Shown: positions 34,159 through 44,509, counted from the first letter of the stretch. The stretch is 64,000 bases of DNA from Lentisphaerota bacterium (GCA_012514035.1 JAAZBB010000076.1:18500-82499); one strand, 5' to 3'. Notes: generated by a model not told the origin, from the letters alone. A program made the numbers and translations.

Positions 34159-34695
34159 TTACGCCACCGTCTTGCCCGCTTTCCGGCGCACCCGTTCACC
34201 CTTGTACCGCACGCCCTTGCCCTTGTAGGGTTCGGGCGGATAGAAGGAGCGAATGCGCGCGCTCACCTGCCCCACCAGTTGCTTATCAATCCCGCTGACC
34301 TTCAGCTGCGTGCCGTCGGTCACCGTCACGGCGATGCCGTCCGGCACCGTGTATTCCACCGGATGGGAATAGCCCAGATTGAGGGTCAACTGGCGTCCCG
34401 CAATGGCCGCCTTGAAGCCTACGCCCTGGATTTCCAGTTCGCGGCTGTAGCCCTCGTGGATGCCCACAAGCATGTTCTGCAGCAGGGCCCGGGTCGTCCC
34501 GTGGTCCGCCCGACTCTGCTTGTCATCGCCCCGGCGGGTGACGGTCAGCACGGCGCCTTCCAGGGCCACCGCGACGGTACTGGGCACCTTCAGCGCCAGT
34601 TCACCCTTGGGGCCTTTCAGGGTGATGCGTCCGTCGGCCACGGTGGCCGATACGCCCGCCGGCAGCGTCACCGGTTGTTTTCCGATTCTCGACAT
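34159..34695 (-). CDS. rplF: 50S ribosomal protein L6
   Basis: A 178-residue L6, near the sarcin-ricin loop and factor-binding site. MSRIGKQPVTLPAGV at the start and the repeated L6 fold, ending with RIRSFYPPEPYKGKGVRYKGERVRRKAGK, identify it. Order rpsH-rplF-rplR is standard. Confidence 0.97.
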   Translation of the reverse strand: MSRIGKQPVTLPAGVSATVADGRITLKGPKGELALKVPSTVAVALEGAVLTVTRRGDDKQSRADHGTTRALLQNMLVGIHEGYSRELEIQGVGFKAAIAGRQLTLNLGYSHPVEYTVPDGIAVTVTDGTQLKVSGIDKQLVGQVSARIRSFYPPEPYKGKGVRYKGERVRRKAGKTVA

Positions 34696-34714
34696 ATTGT
34701 TCCTCGCCTCCGGA

Positions 34715-35113
34715 TTACCACACCTGGCAGAGCACTTCGCCGCCCACGTGGGCCGCCCGGGCCTCGCGGTCGGACATCAGGCCCCGGCTGGTGCTCAGCA
34801 CGGCCGTGCCCAGACCGCCCCGCACGCGCGGGACCGCCGTGGCCGCTACGTAGCGGCGCAGACCCGGCCGGCTGACGCGGCGCAGCTGCTGAATGATGGG
34901 TTTCTCGTTGTAGTCGTACTTCAGGACCACGCGCAGGGTCTTGTGGCCGGCGGCGGCGCCTTCGGTCACATCGGCGATGTAGCCCTCTTTCTTGAGGATC
35001 CGGGCGATCTCCGCCTTCAAGCGGGAATGGCCCATTTCCGTGACCGGCAGCCCGGCCCGGCTTGCGTTGCGAATGCGCGTCAACATGTCCGCGATGGGAT
35101 CAGAACAGCTCAT
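34715..35113 (-). CDS. rpsH: 30S ribosomal protein S8
   Basis: A 132-residue S8, a primary 16S rRNA binder and spc operon repressor in E. coli. It starts MSCSDPIADMLTRIRNASRAG and ends with the STSRGLMSDREARAAHVGGEVLCQVW signature. The ATG at 35113 is chosen because everything upstream in the frame is unrelated. Confidence 0.97.
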   Translation of the reverse strand: MSCSDPIADMLTRIRNASRAGLPVTEMGHSRLKAEIARILKKEGYIADVTEGAAAGHKTLRVVLKYDYNEKPIIQQLRRVSRPGLRRYVAATAVPRVRGGLGTAVLSTSRGLMSDREARAAHVGGEVLCQVW

Positions 35114-35127
35114 CGTTTCTCTCCGTC

Positions 35128-35313
35128 CTACCAGCTGGCTTTGACGACGCCGGGAATCTTGCCCTCGGACGCCAGTTCCCGGAAGCAGATGCGGCACAAC
35201 TGGAACTTCCGTATGTAGGCGCGGGAACGCCCGCACCGCCGGCACCGGCAATATCCGCGCACGGCGAACTTCGGTTCGCGCGCCGCCTTCACCATCCATG
35301 ATATCTTAGCCAA
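35128..35313 (-). CDS. rpsZ: 30S ribosomal protein S14, type Z (zinc form), TTG start
   Basis: A TTG at 35313 gives exactly 61 residues, the canonical length of the short zinc-binding S14, beginning (M)[15 protein letters not shown]. An AGAGG site lies 6 bases upstream. Zinc ligands are Cys24 and Cys27 (CRRC) and Cys40 and Cys43 (CRIC), and the end [11 protein letters not shown] matches the family. A further upstream TTG (35334) would add seven residues but is less likely. It lies between rplE and rpsH. Confidence 0.93.
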   Translation of the reverse strand: MAKISWMVKAAREPKFAVRGYCRCRRCGRSRAYIRKFQLCRICFRELASEGKIPGVVKASW

Positions 35314-35334
35314 GGTCTGCCTCTCTTTCCCCAA

Positions 35335-35874
35335 TTACGCGGTTGCAAACGGCACGCCCAGCAGCTGCAGCAGCTCCTTGGCGTCCGCGTTGTTCTTTGC
35401 GGTGGTTACGATCGTGATGTCCATGCCCTGAACCCGCTTGACCTTGTCCGCCTCGATTTCGGGGAACAGGGTCTGCTCCTTGAGGCCCAGGGTGTAGTTG
35501 CCGCGGCCGTCGAACGACTTCGGCGACACGCCGCGGAAGTCACGGATGCGCGGCAGGGTCGCGTGGATCAGCCGTTCCATAAACTCGTACATCCGGGCGC
35601 CCCGCAGGGTCACCTTCGCGCCGATGGCCATGCCTTCGCGCAGCTTGAAGTTCGAGATGCTCTTGGTGGCCTTGCAGATCACGGGCCGCTGCCCGGTGAT
35701 CTTGGCCAGGTCGTCCGCTACCACCTTGAGGGTGTCGCGGTCCACCAGGGCATTGACTCCCATGTTGACCACGACCTTGACCAGCCGGGGAATGTCCATG
35801 CGGGAAGGGAACCTCCCGGTGGCCTGGAGGGCCTTGACCACTTCCTTTTGATATTTCTCTTTCAGGATTGACAT
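35335..35874 (-). CDS. rplE: 50S ribosomal protein L5
   Basis: A 179-residue L5, part of the 5S rRNA-containing central protuberance. MSILKEKYQKEVVKAL, the segment KVVVNMGVNALVDRDTLKVVADDLAKITGQRPV and the C-terminal MDITIVTTAKNNADAKELLQLLGVPF identify it. Confidence 0.97.
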   Translation of the reverse strand: MSILKEKYQKEVVKALQATGRFPSRMDIPRLVKVVVNMGVNALVDRDTLKVVADDLAKITGQRPVICKATKSISNFKLREGMAIGAKVTLRGARMYEFMERLIHATLPRIRDFRGVSPKSFDGRGNYTLGLKEQTLFPEIEADKVKRVQGMDITIVTTAKNNADAKELLQLLGVPFATA

Positions 35875-35886
35875 GCTGTCACCGTT

Positions 35887-36150
35887 CTATTCCTTGTCCG
35901 CCTTTTTCGCGGGCGTGACCACCGCCAGCTTGGAGACTGCCAGCGGCGCCTCCTTGGTGATGATGCCGCCGTTGGGGTTGTCCTGGGACTTGCGCAGGGC
36001 CTTCTTCACGAAATTGAACCCTTCGACCAGCGCGCGCCCGGTCTGGGGATACACCTTCAGCACCTTGCCGGTTTTCTTGGCGACGGCATCCGCGCCGGAA
36101 ATCGCCCGGACGATGTCGCCGCGCCGCACGTGCAGCTTGACCTTTTTCAT
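35887..36150 (-). CDS. rplX: 50S ribosomal protein L24
   Basis: An 87-residue L24, an assembly initiator of the 50S near the tunnel exit, with a KOW motif (VRRGDIVRAISGADAVAKKTGKVLKV, near residue 10). The ATG at 36150 shares one base with the rplN stop (TGATG). A GTG one codon upstream is also in frame. Confidence 0.96.
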   Translation of the reverse strand: MKKVKLHVRRGDIVRAISGADAVAKKTGKVLKVYPQTGRALVEGFNFVKKALRKSQDNPNGGIITKEAPLAVSKLAVVTPAKKADKE

Positions 36151-36515
36151 CACAGCACCTCCGGGGCCAGCGAGATGACCTTCATGAAGTTCAGTTCGCG
36201 CAGCTCGCGGGCGACCGGCCCGAAGATCCGGCTGCCGCGCGGGTTCTTCTGGTCATCGATCAGGATGACCGCATTGTGGTCGAAGGAGAGGGTCGAGCCG
36301 TCCGGCCGGTGGATCGGCGCGGCCGTGCGGATGATCAGGGCCTTGTGGACCTCGCCCTTCTTGACCATGCCCACGGGCTGCGCCTCGCGGATGGACACCT
36401 TGATGATGTCCCCGATGCGCGCCACCGTCTTGCCCTGGCCGAGCACCTTGATGCACTTGGCCAGGCGGGCGCCGGTATTGTCGGCCACCGGCAGTTCGGT
36501 TTCCATCTGGATCAT
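36150..36515 (-). CDS. rplN: 50S ribosomal protein L14
   Basis: A 121-residue L14 at the subunit interface. [26 protein letters not shown] and the end [23 protein letters not shown] are diagnostic. It overlaps rpsQ by 4 bases and rplX by 1. Confidence 0.98.
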   Translation of the reverse strand: MIQMETELPVADNTGARLAKCIKVLGQGKTVARIGDIIKVSIREAQPVGMVKKGEVHKALIIRTAAPIHRPDGSTLSFDHNAVILIDDQKNPRGSRIFGPVARELRELNFMKVISLAPEVL

Positions 36516-36793
36516 GACGACACCTCGCTCCCGCCCGCGCGGGCGGTGATCTCCACCAGGCGCCAGCGCTTGGTCCGGCTCAGCGGGCGGGTTTCGGCGA
36601 TGACCACCTTGTCGCCCCGCTTCGCTTCGTTCTTCTCGTCGTGCGCGTAGTATTTCTTGCTGCGGCGCATGATTTTCCCGTAGACCGGATGGGCGATGCG
36701 GCGTTCGGCCTGCACCACCACGGTTTTGTTCATGGCATCGCTCATCACGATGCCGGTGCGCTCTTTGCGCACATTCCTTGTTGCTGTCGCCAT
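36512..36793 (-). CDS. rpsQ: 30S ribosomal protein S17
   Basis: A 93-residue S17 with the OB-fold core [21 protein letters not shown]...[19 protein letters not shown] and [23 protein letters not shown]. Its stop overlaps the rplN start (ATGA). Confidence 0.97.
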   Translation of the reverse strand: MATATRNVRKERTGIVMSDAMNKTVVVQAERRIAHPVYGKIMRRSKKYYAHDEKNEAKRGDKVVIAETRPLSRTKRWRLVEITARAGGSEVSS

Positions 36794-36798
36794 AATGC

Positions 36799-36993
36799 CT
36801 ACCTCGCGGCTTTCGCCTGGTTCAAGACCGTTTTGATGCGCGCAATCTCCCGCCGGACCAGGCGGACCCGGTCGGGCTTCTCCAGCTGCCCGGCGGTCTG
36901 CTGGAGGCGCAGGTTGAACAATTCCTTTTCGGCTTCGGCAAGCTTCTGCGCCTGCTCGTCCGCCGACAAATCCCGGATTTCTCTGGCCTTCAT
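36799..36993 (-). CDS. rpmC: 50S ribosomal protein L29
   Basis: A 64-residue two-helix protein near the tunnel exit. [13 protein letters not shown], the core [35 protein letters not shown] and its place between rplP and rpsQ identify it. Confidence 0.96.
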   Translation of the reverse strand: MKAREIRDLSADEQAQKLAEAEKELFNLRLQQTAGQLEKPDRVRLVRREIARIKTVLNQAKAAR

Positions 36994-37012
36994 GGGAATC
37001 TCGCTTTCCGGT

Positions 37013-37432
37013 TTAGGGGCTGACCCCGCGCCGCACGAAGACCGTGCGGATCGGCAGTTTGGTGGCCGCCAGCCGCAGGCATTCCATGGCCTGCTTTTCC
37101 GTCACGCCGTCCATCTCGAACAGGATCCGGCCGGGCCGGACCACGGCCACCCAGCCTTCGATCGCGCCCTTGCCCTTGCCCATGCGGACCTCGAGCGGCT
37201 TCTTCGAATAGGATTTGTCGGGAAAGATGCGGATCCACAGCTTGCCCCGGCGCTTCATTTCGCGGTTCATGGCCACGCGGCAGGCTTCGATCTGGATGTT
37301 GGTGATCCAGACGCGCTCCATCGCGCGCAGGCCGTATTCGCCGAACGCCAGGGTGTTGCCGGACATCGCCATGCCCTTGCGCGATCCGCGCTGGCTCTGG
37401 CGGTACTTCACTCGTTTAGGCATGAGGGGCAT
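37013..37432 (-). CDS. rplP: 50S ribosomal protein L16
   Basis: A 139-residue L16 at the A/P-site region of the 50[21 protein letters not shown], then [30 protein letters not shown] identify it. The start at 37432 overlaps the end of rpsC by 17 bases; the ATG at 37423 is an alternative. Confidence 0.97.
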   Translation of the reverse strand: MPLMPKRVKYRQSQRGSRKGMAMSGNTLAFGEYGLRAMERVWITNIQIEACRVAMNREMKRRGKLWIRIFPDKSYSKKPLEVRMGKGKGAIEGWVAVVRPGRILFEMDGVTEKQAMECLRLAATKLPIRTVFVRRGVSP

Positions 37433-38084
37433 ATGTCCGCTCCTTCCCCGGGGTCTTGGCCTCCTCGGGCTTCTGGCAGATCCAGCATTTGATGCCGATC
37501 TTACCGGCCATGGTGTTGGCTTCCGCAAACCCGTACTGCACATCGGCGCGCAGGGTCTGCAGGGGCACTTTGCCGACCATGTAGTGCTCGGTGCGGGCCA
37601 GTTCGGCGCCGCCCAGGCGGCCGCAGGCCTGAACGCGGACGCCCAAGGCGCCCATATCCATCGCCAGTTGCAGGGCGCGCTTCATCGCGCGGCGGAAAGC
37701 CACGCGGCGCTCCAGCTGCAGCGCGATGTTCTCCGCCACCAGTTGCGCGTTGGCGTCGGGATTGCGCACTTCCTTGATCTCCACGTAGACCTCTTTGCCG
37801 GTCTTGGCGCTGAGTTCTTCGCGGAGCTTGTCGATGCCTTCCCCTTTGCGGCCGATGACCACGCCCGGCCGGGCCGTATAGACCGTCACGCGCACGCGCT
37901 GGGCGTAGCGTTCGATCACGATGTCGGCCACCGCCGCGTCTTTCAGCCTGGCCCGCACCAGATCGCGGATCACCAGATCCTCGTTCAGCAGGTCGCCGAA
38001 CTCTTTTCTCTCCGCGAACCAGCGGCTTTTCCACTCTTTGGAAACCGTGGTACGGAACCCGATGGGATTGACTTTCTGGCCCAA
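37416..38084 (-). CDS. rpsC: 30S ribosomal protein S3
   Basis: A 222-residue S3 at the mRNA entry. [11 protein letters not shown], the KH domain with [25 protein letters not shown], and the C-terminal [28 protein letters not shown] are all present. The last about 20 residues form a charged tail. Confidence 0.98.
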   Translation of the reverse strand: MGQKVNPIGFRTTVSKEWKSRWFAERKEFGDLLNEDLVIRDLVRARLKDAAVADIVIERYAQRVRVTVYTARPGVVIGRKGEGIDKLREELSAKTGKEVYVEIKEVRNPDANAQLVAENIALQLERRVAFRRAMKRALQLAMDMGALGVRVQACGRLGGAELARTEHYMVGKVPLQTLRADVQYGFAEANTMAGKIGIKCWICQKPEEAKTPGKERTYAPHA

Positions 38085-38120
38085 ATTGCGCCTCCTTGCT
38101 CTCTCTTTACAACCGGCCGG

Positions 38121-38468
38121 CTACTTCCGGGACGGCGGCTCGTCCGTCAACGTCACGCGGATATGGCACGTCTTCTTGCGGATCGGCGCAGCCGACCCGC
38201 GCGCGCGCGGCCAGTACCGGGGAATCGTCGGCCCGTTTTCCACGACGGCCCGCGCCACCCAGAGCTTGTCCGCCGACAGCTCGGCATTGTTCTCCGCGTT
38301 GGCAATCGCCGATTTCAGGGTCTTGCCGAGGCAGACCGCTGCCTTGCGTTTGTTCAGTTCCACCACCTGCAGCGCCTCGCCCACGCGCCGGCCCTGGATG
38401 GCCCGCGTCAGGTCCCGCGCCTTGGTCGGCGACAACCGCACATATTTCGATACTGCTCTGATTTCCAT
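38121..38468 (-). CDS. rplV: 50S ribosomal protein L22
   Basis: A 115-residue L22 whose loop reaches into the exit tunnel. MEIRAVSKYVRLSPTKARDLTRAIQGRRV and the C-terminal PTIPRYWPRARGSAAPIRKKTCHIRVTLTDE are diagnostic. Its GAGGA ribosome site lies at the very end of the inserted upstream gene (10-base gap), so expression of both is likely linked. Confidence 0.97.
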   Translation of the reverse strand: MEIRAVSKYVRLSPTKARDLTRAIQGRRVGEALQVVELNKRKAAVCLGKTLKSAIANAENNAELSADKLWVARAVVENGPTIPRYWPRARGSAAPIRKKTCHIRVTLTDEPPSRK

Positions 38469-38478
38469 GTCTCGTTCC

Positions 38479-39231
38479 TCAGGGACTTGGCGGCCGGATC
38501 AGCACCGCCCGGTCCCCTGTTTGGGGGTAGTCGCCACGGGCGGTCTCTTCCACCGCCGCGCCGGCAACATTCTCTCTCACATCCACGACGCGAACCCGCG
38601 CCACCCGCCGCCGGTCCCGCAGGACCGTCAACGGCAGCCCGTAGCGCACGCCCTGGCGCGCACCCCGGTCCACGATCACCAGCCCGAGGTCCGCATTCGC
38701 ATCCACGATGCGCGCCTCGACCGGCGCATCCACCGGCGCTTCCGGGGCGGAACCCGCGGCCGACGCCCGCCGGGTCTCGACCACGTCCAGCGCAGCCTGG
38801 GCCTCGGCCAGCGCCTCGCTCAGCTTCCGGATTCGTCGGTCGCGGTCCTCCAGGTCGTGTCGCAACCTGTCGATCTCCTGCGCCAGGCGACCCGTTACCA
38901 GGCGGGATTCTCCCGCCAGCAGGTCCAGCCATTCGTCGTTCTGGCCATCCGCCGCGCCGCCCTCGGCCGCTGCTGCGTGCCCGTCCGTGCGGATGGTGTT
39001 TGCTTCCTCATCCTGCGCGGACTGCACCGAAACCTCGGCCGTCTCCGCCTCAACCAGGGGTTCCGGAACAAGCCCGGCCCCTTCCTCAAGACGCGCCGGC
39101 GCGGACGCCGGCCCGATCATCAAAGAACTGCTCTCCACCGGCCGCCGCGAGCCGAACCACCAGCCCGCCGCCACCGCGGCTCCCAGCACTCCCGCGACGG
39201 CGATCAGCCCGCTTGCGCGCCGGAAACCCAT
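38479..39231 (-). CDS. Membrane coiled-coil protein inserted in the S10 operon
   Basis: I do not recognise a named family. The 250-residue product has one N-terminal membrane segment (about 7-24, weakly signal-like), then an acidic Ala/Glu-rich linker (30-100). A predicted coiled coil follows (about 108-155, LAQEIDRLRHDLEDRDRRIRKL). The Gly/Val-rich C-terminal domain (about 172-247) has the pattern ARIVDANADLGLVIVDRG, GVRYGLPLTVLRDRR, ARVRVVDVRENVAGAAV. That last domain resembles small beta domains seen at the ends of some flagellar or envelope proteins, but I cannot confirm it. The gene sits with gaps of only 12 and 10 bases between rpsS and rplV, two genes that are adjacent in almost all bacteria. 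Base composition looks like its neighbours, so it is not an obvious recent import. Confidence 0.75.
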   Translation of the reverse strand: MGFRRASGLIAVAGVLGAAVAAGWWFGSRRPVESSSLMIGPASAPARLEEGAGLVPEPLVEAETAEVSVQSAQDEEANTIRTDGHAAAAEGGAADGQNDEWLDLLAGESRLVTGRLAQEIDRLRHDLEDRDRRIRKLSEALAEAQAALDVVETRRASAAGSAPEAPVDAPVEARIVDANADLGLVIVDRGARQGVRYGLPLTVLRDRRRVARVRVVDVRENVAGAAVEETARGDYPQTGDRAVLIRPPSP

Positions 39232-39243
39232 CCAACCAAATCT

Positions 39244-39528
39244 CTACTTCAGGGCGACCGTCTTGTCCGTCGCCGCGCCGTGCTTGCGGAAGGTCCGCGT
39301 GGGCGCGAATTCGCCCAGGCGGTGCCCCACCATGTTCTCGGTCACGAACACGCTCGTGAAGACCTTGCCGTTATGGACCGTGAAGGTATGGCCCACAAAC
39401 TCCGGCAGGATCATGCTGCGGCGCGACCAGGTCTTGATCGGTCGCTTCGCCCCGCTGGCGCCCAGCGCCTCCACCTTCTTCAGCAGGTGGGCCTCGACAT
39501 AGGGACCTTTTTTGATTGAGCGCGTCAT
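39244..39528 (-). CDS. rpsS: 30S ribosomal protein S19
   Basis: A 94-residue S19 of the 30S head. [19 protein letters not shown] and the core [44 protein letters not shown] identify it. It follows rplB by 4 bases; the next gene is the inserted coiled-coil gene rather than rplV. Confidence 0.97.
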   Translation of the reverse strand: MTRSIKKGPYVEAHLLKKVEALGASGAKRPIKTWSRRSMILPEFVGHTFTVHNGKVFTSVFVTENMVGHRLGEFAPTRTFRKHGAATDKTVALK

Positions 39529-39532
39529 GGTA

Positions 39533-40363
39533 CTATTTCTTTCTCCGCTGCACAATGAACTTGCCGGAGGACTTGCGGCCGCTGCGGGTCCGCTTGCCCT
39601 TGGTCAACTGGCCCCAGGGCGTCACCGGGTGCCCGCCACCCGAACTGCGGCCTTCGCCGCCGCCCATGGGGTGGTCCACCGGATTCATCGCCACGCCGCG
39701 CACCGTGGGGCGAATGCCCTTCCAACGCTTGCGGCCGGCTTTGCCCAGGGAAATGTTTTCGTGTTCAAGGTTGCCCACCTGGCCAATGGTGGCATAACAC
39801 CCGGCGTTCAGCTTGCGAATCTCGCCCGAAGGCAGCTTGATGTGGGCATAGGTTTCATCGCGGGCGGCGATGCGCGCCACCATGCCGGCGCTGCGCGCGA
39901 GCTTGGCGCCGCCGCCCGGGATCAGTTCGATGGCGTGAATCGGCATTCCGATGGGAATGGCGGACAGCGGCAAGGCATTGCCATCCACCGGCTCGGCCTG
40001 GGGGCTGGCCAGCAGGCGGACGCCAACCTGCAGTCCGTTCGGCGCCAGGATGTAGCGCTTCTCGCCGTCCGCATACGCCAGCAAGGCCAGGCGGGCCGTG
40101 CGGTTCGGGTCATATTCAATCGCTTGCACCTTCGCCGGAATATCCAGCTTGTCGTGCCGCCTGAAATCCACCAGCCGCAGGAACTTCTTATGTCCGCCGC
40201 CGCGATGGCGAATCGTGATCCGGCCCTGCGAATTGCGTCCGGCCTGGCTCTTCTTGACCCGGCGCAACCGGCGCTCCGGGCGCTTCCGGCTGATTCCTGC
40301 AAAATCCGACAGCGTGGTGAAACGCAGGCTGGCCGTCTTCGGCTTGTATTTTTTCAGGCCCAT
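39533..40363 (-). CDS. rplB: 50S ribosomal protein L2
   Basis: A 276-residue L2, required for subunit association and peptidyl-transferase centre structure. [15 protein letters not shown], the RNA-binding region and the C-terminal [37 protein letters not shown] with the conserved histidine are intact. Confidence 0.98.
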   Translation of the reverse strand: MGLKKYKPKTASLRFTTLSDFAGISRKRPERRLRRVKKSQAGRNSQGRITIRHRGGGHKKFLRLVDFRRHDKLDIPAKVQAIEYDPNRTARLALLAYADGEKRYILAPNGLQVGVRLLASPQAEPVDGNALPLSAIPIGMPIHAIELIPGGGAKLARSAGMVARIAARDETYAHIKLPSGEIRKLNAGCYATIGQVGNLEHENISLGKAGRKRWKGIRPTVRGVAMNPVDHPMGGGEGRSSGGGHPVTPWGQLTKGKRTRSGRKSSGKFIVQRRKK

Positions 40364-40375
40364 CGTCGATCCTCG

Positions 40376-40654
40376 TTATGCCATTTCAATGGTTTGACCG
40401 GCCGCAAGCGTCACCACCGCGCGTTTCCACGTCGGGGTCTGGCCATACGTCATCATCCGCACGCGCTTGGCCTTGCCGGGCCGCTGCATCGTGTTCACAT
40501 CCTTGACCTTGACGTTGAACTGCTGTTCCACGGCCCGGCGGATTTCCAGCTTGTTCGCCCGGCGGTCCACTTCAAACAGGTATTGGTTGACCGCCTCTTT
40601 CAGGCGCGTGCCCTTTTCGGTCACCAGCAGTTTCTTGACAACCGGCGCCTTCAT
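40376..40654 (-). CDS. rplW: 50S ribosomal protein L23
   Basis: A 92-residue L23, docking site for SRP and trigger factor at the tunnel exit. [56 protein letters not shown] is typical. Its start overlaps the rplD stop (ATGA). Confidence 0.96.
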   Translation of the reverse strand: MKAPVVKKLLVTEKGTRLKEAVNQYLFEVDRRANKLEIRRAVEQQFNVKVKDVNTMQRPGKAKRVRMMTYGQTPTWKRAVVTLAAGQTIEMA

Positions 40655-41289
40655 CGCTCCACCCCTTCCGCCAAGCGCTTGGTCAGCGCGTCCCATCCAG
40701 CCCCATCCGTAATGATCACCGGGTAGCGCGTCACCTGATAGGGATGCACCTGCGCCGCGGTCGTCACTTCCACCCGGGGCAAATTCCGCGCGGCGCGGGT
40801 CAGGTTGCGGCTCGCAGCGCCCGTTGCCAGCAGCGTGGCGCGTCCGTTGGCCACTTTTTTCAGCAGGCCGGCCACCGCCTTGGTTTTCGGTTCGATCGCC
40901 GCGAGCTCCTCGACCACCACCACGGCACCTGCGGCAATTTTCTCGCTCATGGCCCGCCGGAACGCCAGGGCCGCGGTCTTCTTATTGACCTTTTTGGAGA
41001 AGTCCCGCGGATGGGGCCCGAACACCACGCCGCCGCCGCGCAACAGGGGCGAACGGATCGATCCCTGGCGGGCCCGGCCGGTCCCCTTCTGCCGGAATGG
41101 CTTGCGGCCGCCGCCGCGGACATCCGCGCGCGTCTTGGTGGCGGCCGTGCCCGCGCGGAGTCCCGCCCGGTACGCGGTCACCACGTCCGCCACGGCCTGC
41201 GAACCACGCTTCAATTCCAGCAGCCCGGCGGCGACTTCCTTTTCGCCGGCGGCCGTGCCGTCCAACTGATATACTGTCACTTTGCTCAT
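40651..41289 (-). CDS. rplD: 50S ribosomal protein L4
   Basis: A 212-residue L4 with its extended loop ([40 protein letters not shown]). I use the ATG at 41289 ([11 protein letters not shown]), which matches the family start. A GTG at 41298 overlapping the rplC stop is an alternative adding three residues. In E. coli L4 also represses the S10 operon; no S10 leader was recognised here. Confidence 0.96.
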   Translation of the reverse strand: MSKVTVYQLDGTAAGEKEVAAGLLELKRGSQAVADVVTAYRAGLRAGTAATKTRADVRGGGRKPFRQKGTGRARQGSIRSPLLRGGGVVFGPHPRDFSKKVNKKTAALAFRRAMSEKIAAGAVVVVEELAAIEPKTKAVAGLLKKVANGRATLLATGAASRNLTRAARNLPRVEVTTAAQVHPYQVTRYPVIITDGAGWDALTKRLAEGVER

Positions 41290-41294
41290 GACCT

Positions 41295-41924
41295 TCACGC
41301 CTTCTTGATCGCCTTACGCACCAGCACGATGCCGCCCGCCGGACCGGGCACCGCGCCCTCCAGCAGCAGGGCGTTGTCGTCCGGCAGGACCTTGACCACC
41401 CGCAGGTTCTGGGTGGTGATGTCCACCGAACCCATGTGGCCCGGCAGCTTCTTGTTGGCGAAAATCCGGCCGGGCCATTCGCGGTTGCCGATGGATCCAG
41501 GCTTGCGTTGCCAGCCGCCGCCGTGCGACGCCCGGCCGCCGCCGAACCGGAACCGCCTCACGACGCCCTGGAACCCGCGCCCTTTGGTGTGACCCAGCAC
41601 GTCCACATATTTCACGCCTTCGAAAATCTTGGCCGTGAGCACGTCCCCGGCCTGGGCCGCCTCGTCCGCTGTCACGCGCACTTCGCGCACCACCTGGGCG
41701 GGTTTTGCGCCGGCCTTCTTGAAGTGTCCTTGCGCGGGCTTCGTCAGGCGGGACTCTTTCTGCTCGCCGAATCCGAGTTGGAGGGCCTCATAACCGTCCG
41801 GTTTGGCCCCCTTGCGCTGAATCACGGTGCACGGGCCCACCTGCACAACCGTCACGGGCACCTGGACGCCGGCGTCGTCATAGACGCGGGTCATGCCGAT
41901 TTTTCTGCCGATCAATGCTTGCAT
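41295..41924 (-). CDS. rplC: 50S ribosomal protein L3
   Basis: A 209-residue L3, an early assembly protein near the peptidyl-transferase centre. [19 protein letters not shown] and the tip loop region [43 protein letters not shown] identify it. Confidence 0.98.
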   Translation of the reverse strand: MQALIGRKIGMTRVYDDAGVQVPVTVVQVGPCTVIQRKGAKPDGYEALQLGFGEQKESRLTKPAQGHFKKAGAKPAQVVREVRVTADEAAQAGDVLTAKIFEGVKYVDVLGHTKGRGFQGVVRRFRFGGGRASHGGGWQRKPGSIGNREWPGRIFANKKLPGHMGSVDITTQNLRVVKVLPDDNALLLEGAVPGPAGGIVLVRKAIKKA

Positions 41925-41937
41925 GGACGCGCTCCCC

Positions 41938-42246
41938 CTAGATCTTGATTTGAATGTCCACCCCGGCGGGGAGATTCAGCTTCTTCAGCTCGTCCACCGT
42001 CTTGGCCGTGGGATCGATGATGTCCAGCAGGCGCTTGTGCGTGCGGATTTCAAACTGTTCCATGGACTTCTTGTCCGCGTGGACGCTGCGGTTGACCGTA
42101 TAGCGCTCGATGCGGGTCGGCATCGGGATCGGCCCCGCCACCCGGGCGCCCGTGCGCTTGGTCGTCTCCACGATCTCGCCTGCCGACTGGTCCAGGATCC
42201 GGTGGTCGAACGCCCGCAGCCGTATTCTGATTCGTTGTCCGCTCAT
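41938..42246 (-). CDS. rpsJ: 30S ribosomal protein S10
   Basis: A 102-residue S10 of the 30S head, also the NusE antitermination factor. The core [48 protein letters not shown] and the end [11 protein letters not shown] are typical. It follows fusA directly. Confidence 0.98.
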   Translation of the reverse strand: MSGQRIRIRLRAFDHRILDQSAGEIVETTKRTGARVAGPIPMPTRIERYTVNRSVHADKKSMEQFEIRTHKRLLDIIDPTAKTVDELKKLNLPAGVDIQIKI

Positions 42247-42256
42247 GTCTTTTCTT

Positions 42257-44353
42257 TCAACGGTTCCTCAATGCCTGACTCAGATTTTCCGGCACCACTT
42301 CGAACCGGGTCGGCTCCATCGCATACCCGGCGCGTCCACGTGTCAAAGAACGCAATGTCGTGGCGTAGCCGAACAGTTCCGCCAGCGGCACCGACGCCTC
42401 GATCACCCGCATTCCATCCCGCTGCGCCACGTCTTTCACCTGGCCGCGGCGCATGTTCAGGTCGCCCAGCACGTCGCCCAAATGTTCTTCGGGCGTCATA
42501 ATCTCGAGCGCCATAATCGGCTCGAGCAGGGCCGGACGGGCTGCCTGCGCCGCCTCGCGCAGCGACATCGAAGCCGCCGATCGAAACGCAATTTCCGACG
42601 AATCGACCGGATGCCATTGGCCATTGACCACCGACACCCGGACGTCGACTAGCGGGAAACTTCCCAGCACACCTGTGCTCAGCCCGTCGCGGATTCCTTC
42701 CTCCACAACAGGCCGAAAATCGTGCGGGATTAAATCAGATGAAACGTGGAAGTCAACACTATTTCCAGCGCCCCGCTCATTTTTTTCCAGGGCCACGCCC
42801 ACCAGCGCAAAATGGCGCTTCCCGCCCAGCTCCCGGTCGAAGGCGAAATCCGCCCCCGCGGCCGCGGTGATCGTCTCGCGGTAGGCCACCATGGGCCGCC
42901 CGGCATTGGCCTGGACCTTGAACTCCCGCAGCATCCGGTCGCGCAGGATTTCCAGATGCAGTTCGCCCATGCCCTGGATGATGGTCTGGCCGGTCTCCAC
43001 GTTTTGCCCCACTCGGAACGTGGGATCCTCGTCGGCCAGATCGGCCAGCGCGGCCTGCATTTTTTCCTTGTCCGCCTGGGTCTTGGGCTCGATCGCCATG
43101 GACACCACCGGCTCCGGAAAAACGATCCGCTCCAGCGCGATGGGCTTCTGCTCCGCGCAGAGCGTGTCGCCTGTGCCCACGCCCTTGATGCCCGCAATCG
43201 CCCCGATTTCACCGGAATAAAGCGTGTCGATTTCCTCCCGCTGATTCGCGTGCAGCCGGATCAAGCGCTGGAGGCGCTCCCGCTTCTGCGTACGCGGATT
43301 CCAGACGTTCATTCCCTTCTTCAATGTGCCCGAATACACCCGCATGAAAATCAATTTGCCCACGAAGGGATCGGTCGCCACCTTGAACGCCAGCGCCGCC
43401 AGCGGCTCGAAATCGCCGGTTGCCCGTTCCAGTTCTTCTTCGGTCTTAGGGTGGCGGCCCTTGATCGGCGGGACGTCCAGCGGCGACGGCAGAAACGCGA
43501 CCACGGCATCCAGCAACGGCTGGATGCCCTGGTTGCGCAAGCTCGTGCCGCACAGCACCGGTACCATCCGGCCGGACACCGTCGCCTGGCGAATGCCCGT
43601 CTGCAAGGCCTCGACCGACAGGTCCCCTTCGTCCAGATACGCGTTCAGCAAGCCTTCGTCGGTCTCGGCCACCGCTTCCAGCAAGGTTTCGCGGGCTTGT
43701 TGCGCCGCAGCCTGCAGCTCGCCGGGAATGTCCTGTTCGCTCATTTGCGCACCCAGCGAGGCCGCATCGAAGGCCCATGCCCTCATCCGGACCAGGTCGA
43801 TCACGCCCCGGAAATGCTCTTCGGCGCCCCAGGGAATCTGGATGGCCACCGCCGGGGCCTGCAGCTTGGCGCGCATTTCCGCCACCACCCGGTCGAACGA
43901 AGCCCCCACCCGGTCCATCTTGTTGACAAAGGCCATGCGGGGCACGCGGTACTTGTTGGCCTGCCGCCAAACGGTTTCCGATTGCGGCTGCACGCCGCCC
44001 ACCGCGCAAAACACTCCCACCGCCCCATCCAACACCCGCAGGGCCCGTTCCACTTCCGCGGTAAAATCCACGTGCCCCGGAGTATCAATGATGTTGATCT
44101 GGTGTTTCTTCCAGAAACAGGTTGTCGCAGCACTGGTGATGGTGATGCCCCGCTCCTGTTCCTGGGCCATCCAATCCATCACCGCCGTGCCGTCGTGCAC
44201 CTCCCCCATCTTGTGCACCTTGCCGGTGTAGAACAGAATCCGTTCGGTGGTCGTGGTTTTTCCGGCGTCGATATGGGCAACGATCCCGATGTTCCGGATC
44301 GCGGTCAGCGCGTGTCCGCGCCCCACCGCCTCAATCTTGACCTCCTTTGCCAC
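42257..44353 (-). CDS. fusA: Elongation factor G
   Basis: EF-G drives ribosomal translocation by GTP hydrolysis. The roughly 698-residue protein has G1 [13 protein letters not shown] (about 25-37), switch [13 protein letters not shown]3 DTPGHVDF, G4 NKMD, and domains II-V ending with MRRGQ and [30 protein letters not shown] use the GTG at 44353 ([10 protein letters not shown]), preceded by weakly complementary purines. An ATG 15 codons upstream (44398) is possible but would add an odd basic leader. It directly precedes rpsJ; rpsL, rpsG and tuf, often its neighbours, are not in the window. Confidence 0.95.
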   Translation of the reverse strand: MAKEVKIEAVGRGHALTAIRNIGIVAHIDAGKTTTTERILFYTGKVHKMGEVHDGTAVMDWMAQEQERGITITSAATTCFWKKHQINIIDTPGHVDFTAEVERALRVLDGAVGVFCAVGGVQPQSETVWRQANKYRVPRMAFVNKMDRVGASFDRVVAEMRAKLQAPAVAIQIPWGAEEHFRGVIDLVRMRAWAFDAASLGAQMSEQDIPGELQAAAQQARETLLEAVAETDEGLLNAYLDEGDLSVEALQTGIRQATVSGRMVPVLCGTSLRNQGIQPLLDAVVAFLPSPLDVPPIKGRHPKTEEELERATGDFEPLAALAFKVATDPFVGKLIFMRVYSGTLKKGMNVWNPRTQKRERLQRLIRLHANQREEIDTLYSGEIGAIAGIKGVGTGDTLCAEQKPIALERIVFPEPVVSMAIEPKTQADKEKMQAALADLADEDPTFRVGQNVETGQTIIQGMGELHLEILRDRMLREFKVQANAGRPMVAYRETITAAAGADFAFDRELGGKRHFALVGVALEKNERGAGNSVDFHVSSDLIPHDFRPVVEEGIRDGLSTGVLGSFPLVDVRVSVVNGQWHPVDSSEIAFRSAASMSLREAAQAARPALLEPIMALEIMTPEEHLGDVLGDLNMRRGQVKDVAQRDGMRVIEASVPLAELFGYATTLRSLTRGRAGYAMEPTRFEVVPENLSQALRNR

Positions 44354-44509
44354 CGTACGCCTGCGCTTTCTCTTCTGCTGCCGAACATGGGGGGGCACCC
44401 TATCACGCGTCTGCCGCCGCCGCCAAGAAAAGACTGCGGGAGAGGAAAGGGCCGGGGATATCCCGTCGCGACCGCGGCGCCCCCTCCTTCTCCCCCGGAG
44501 CCATCCGCA

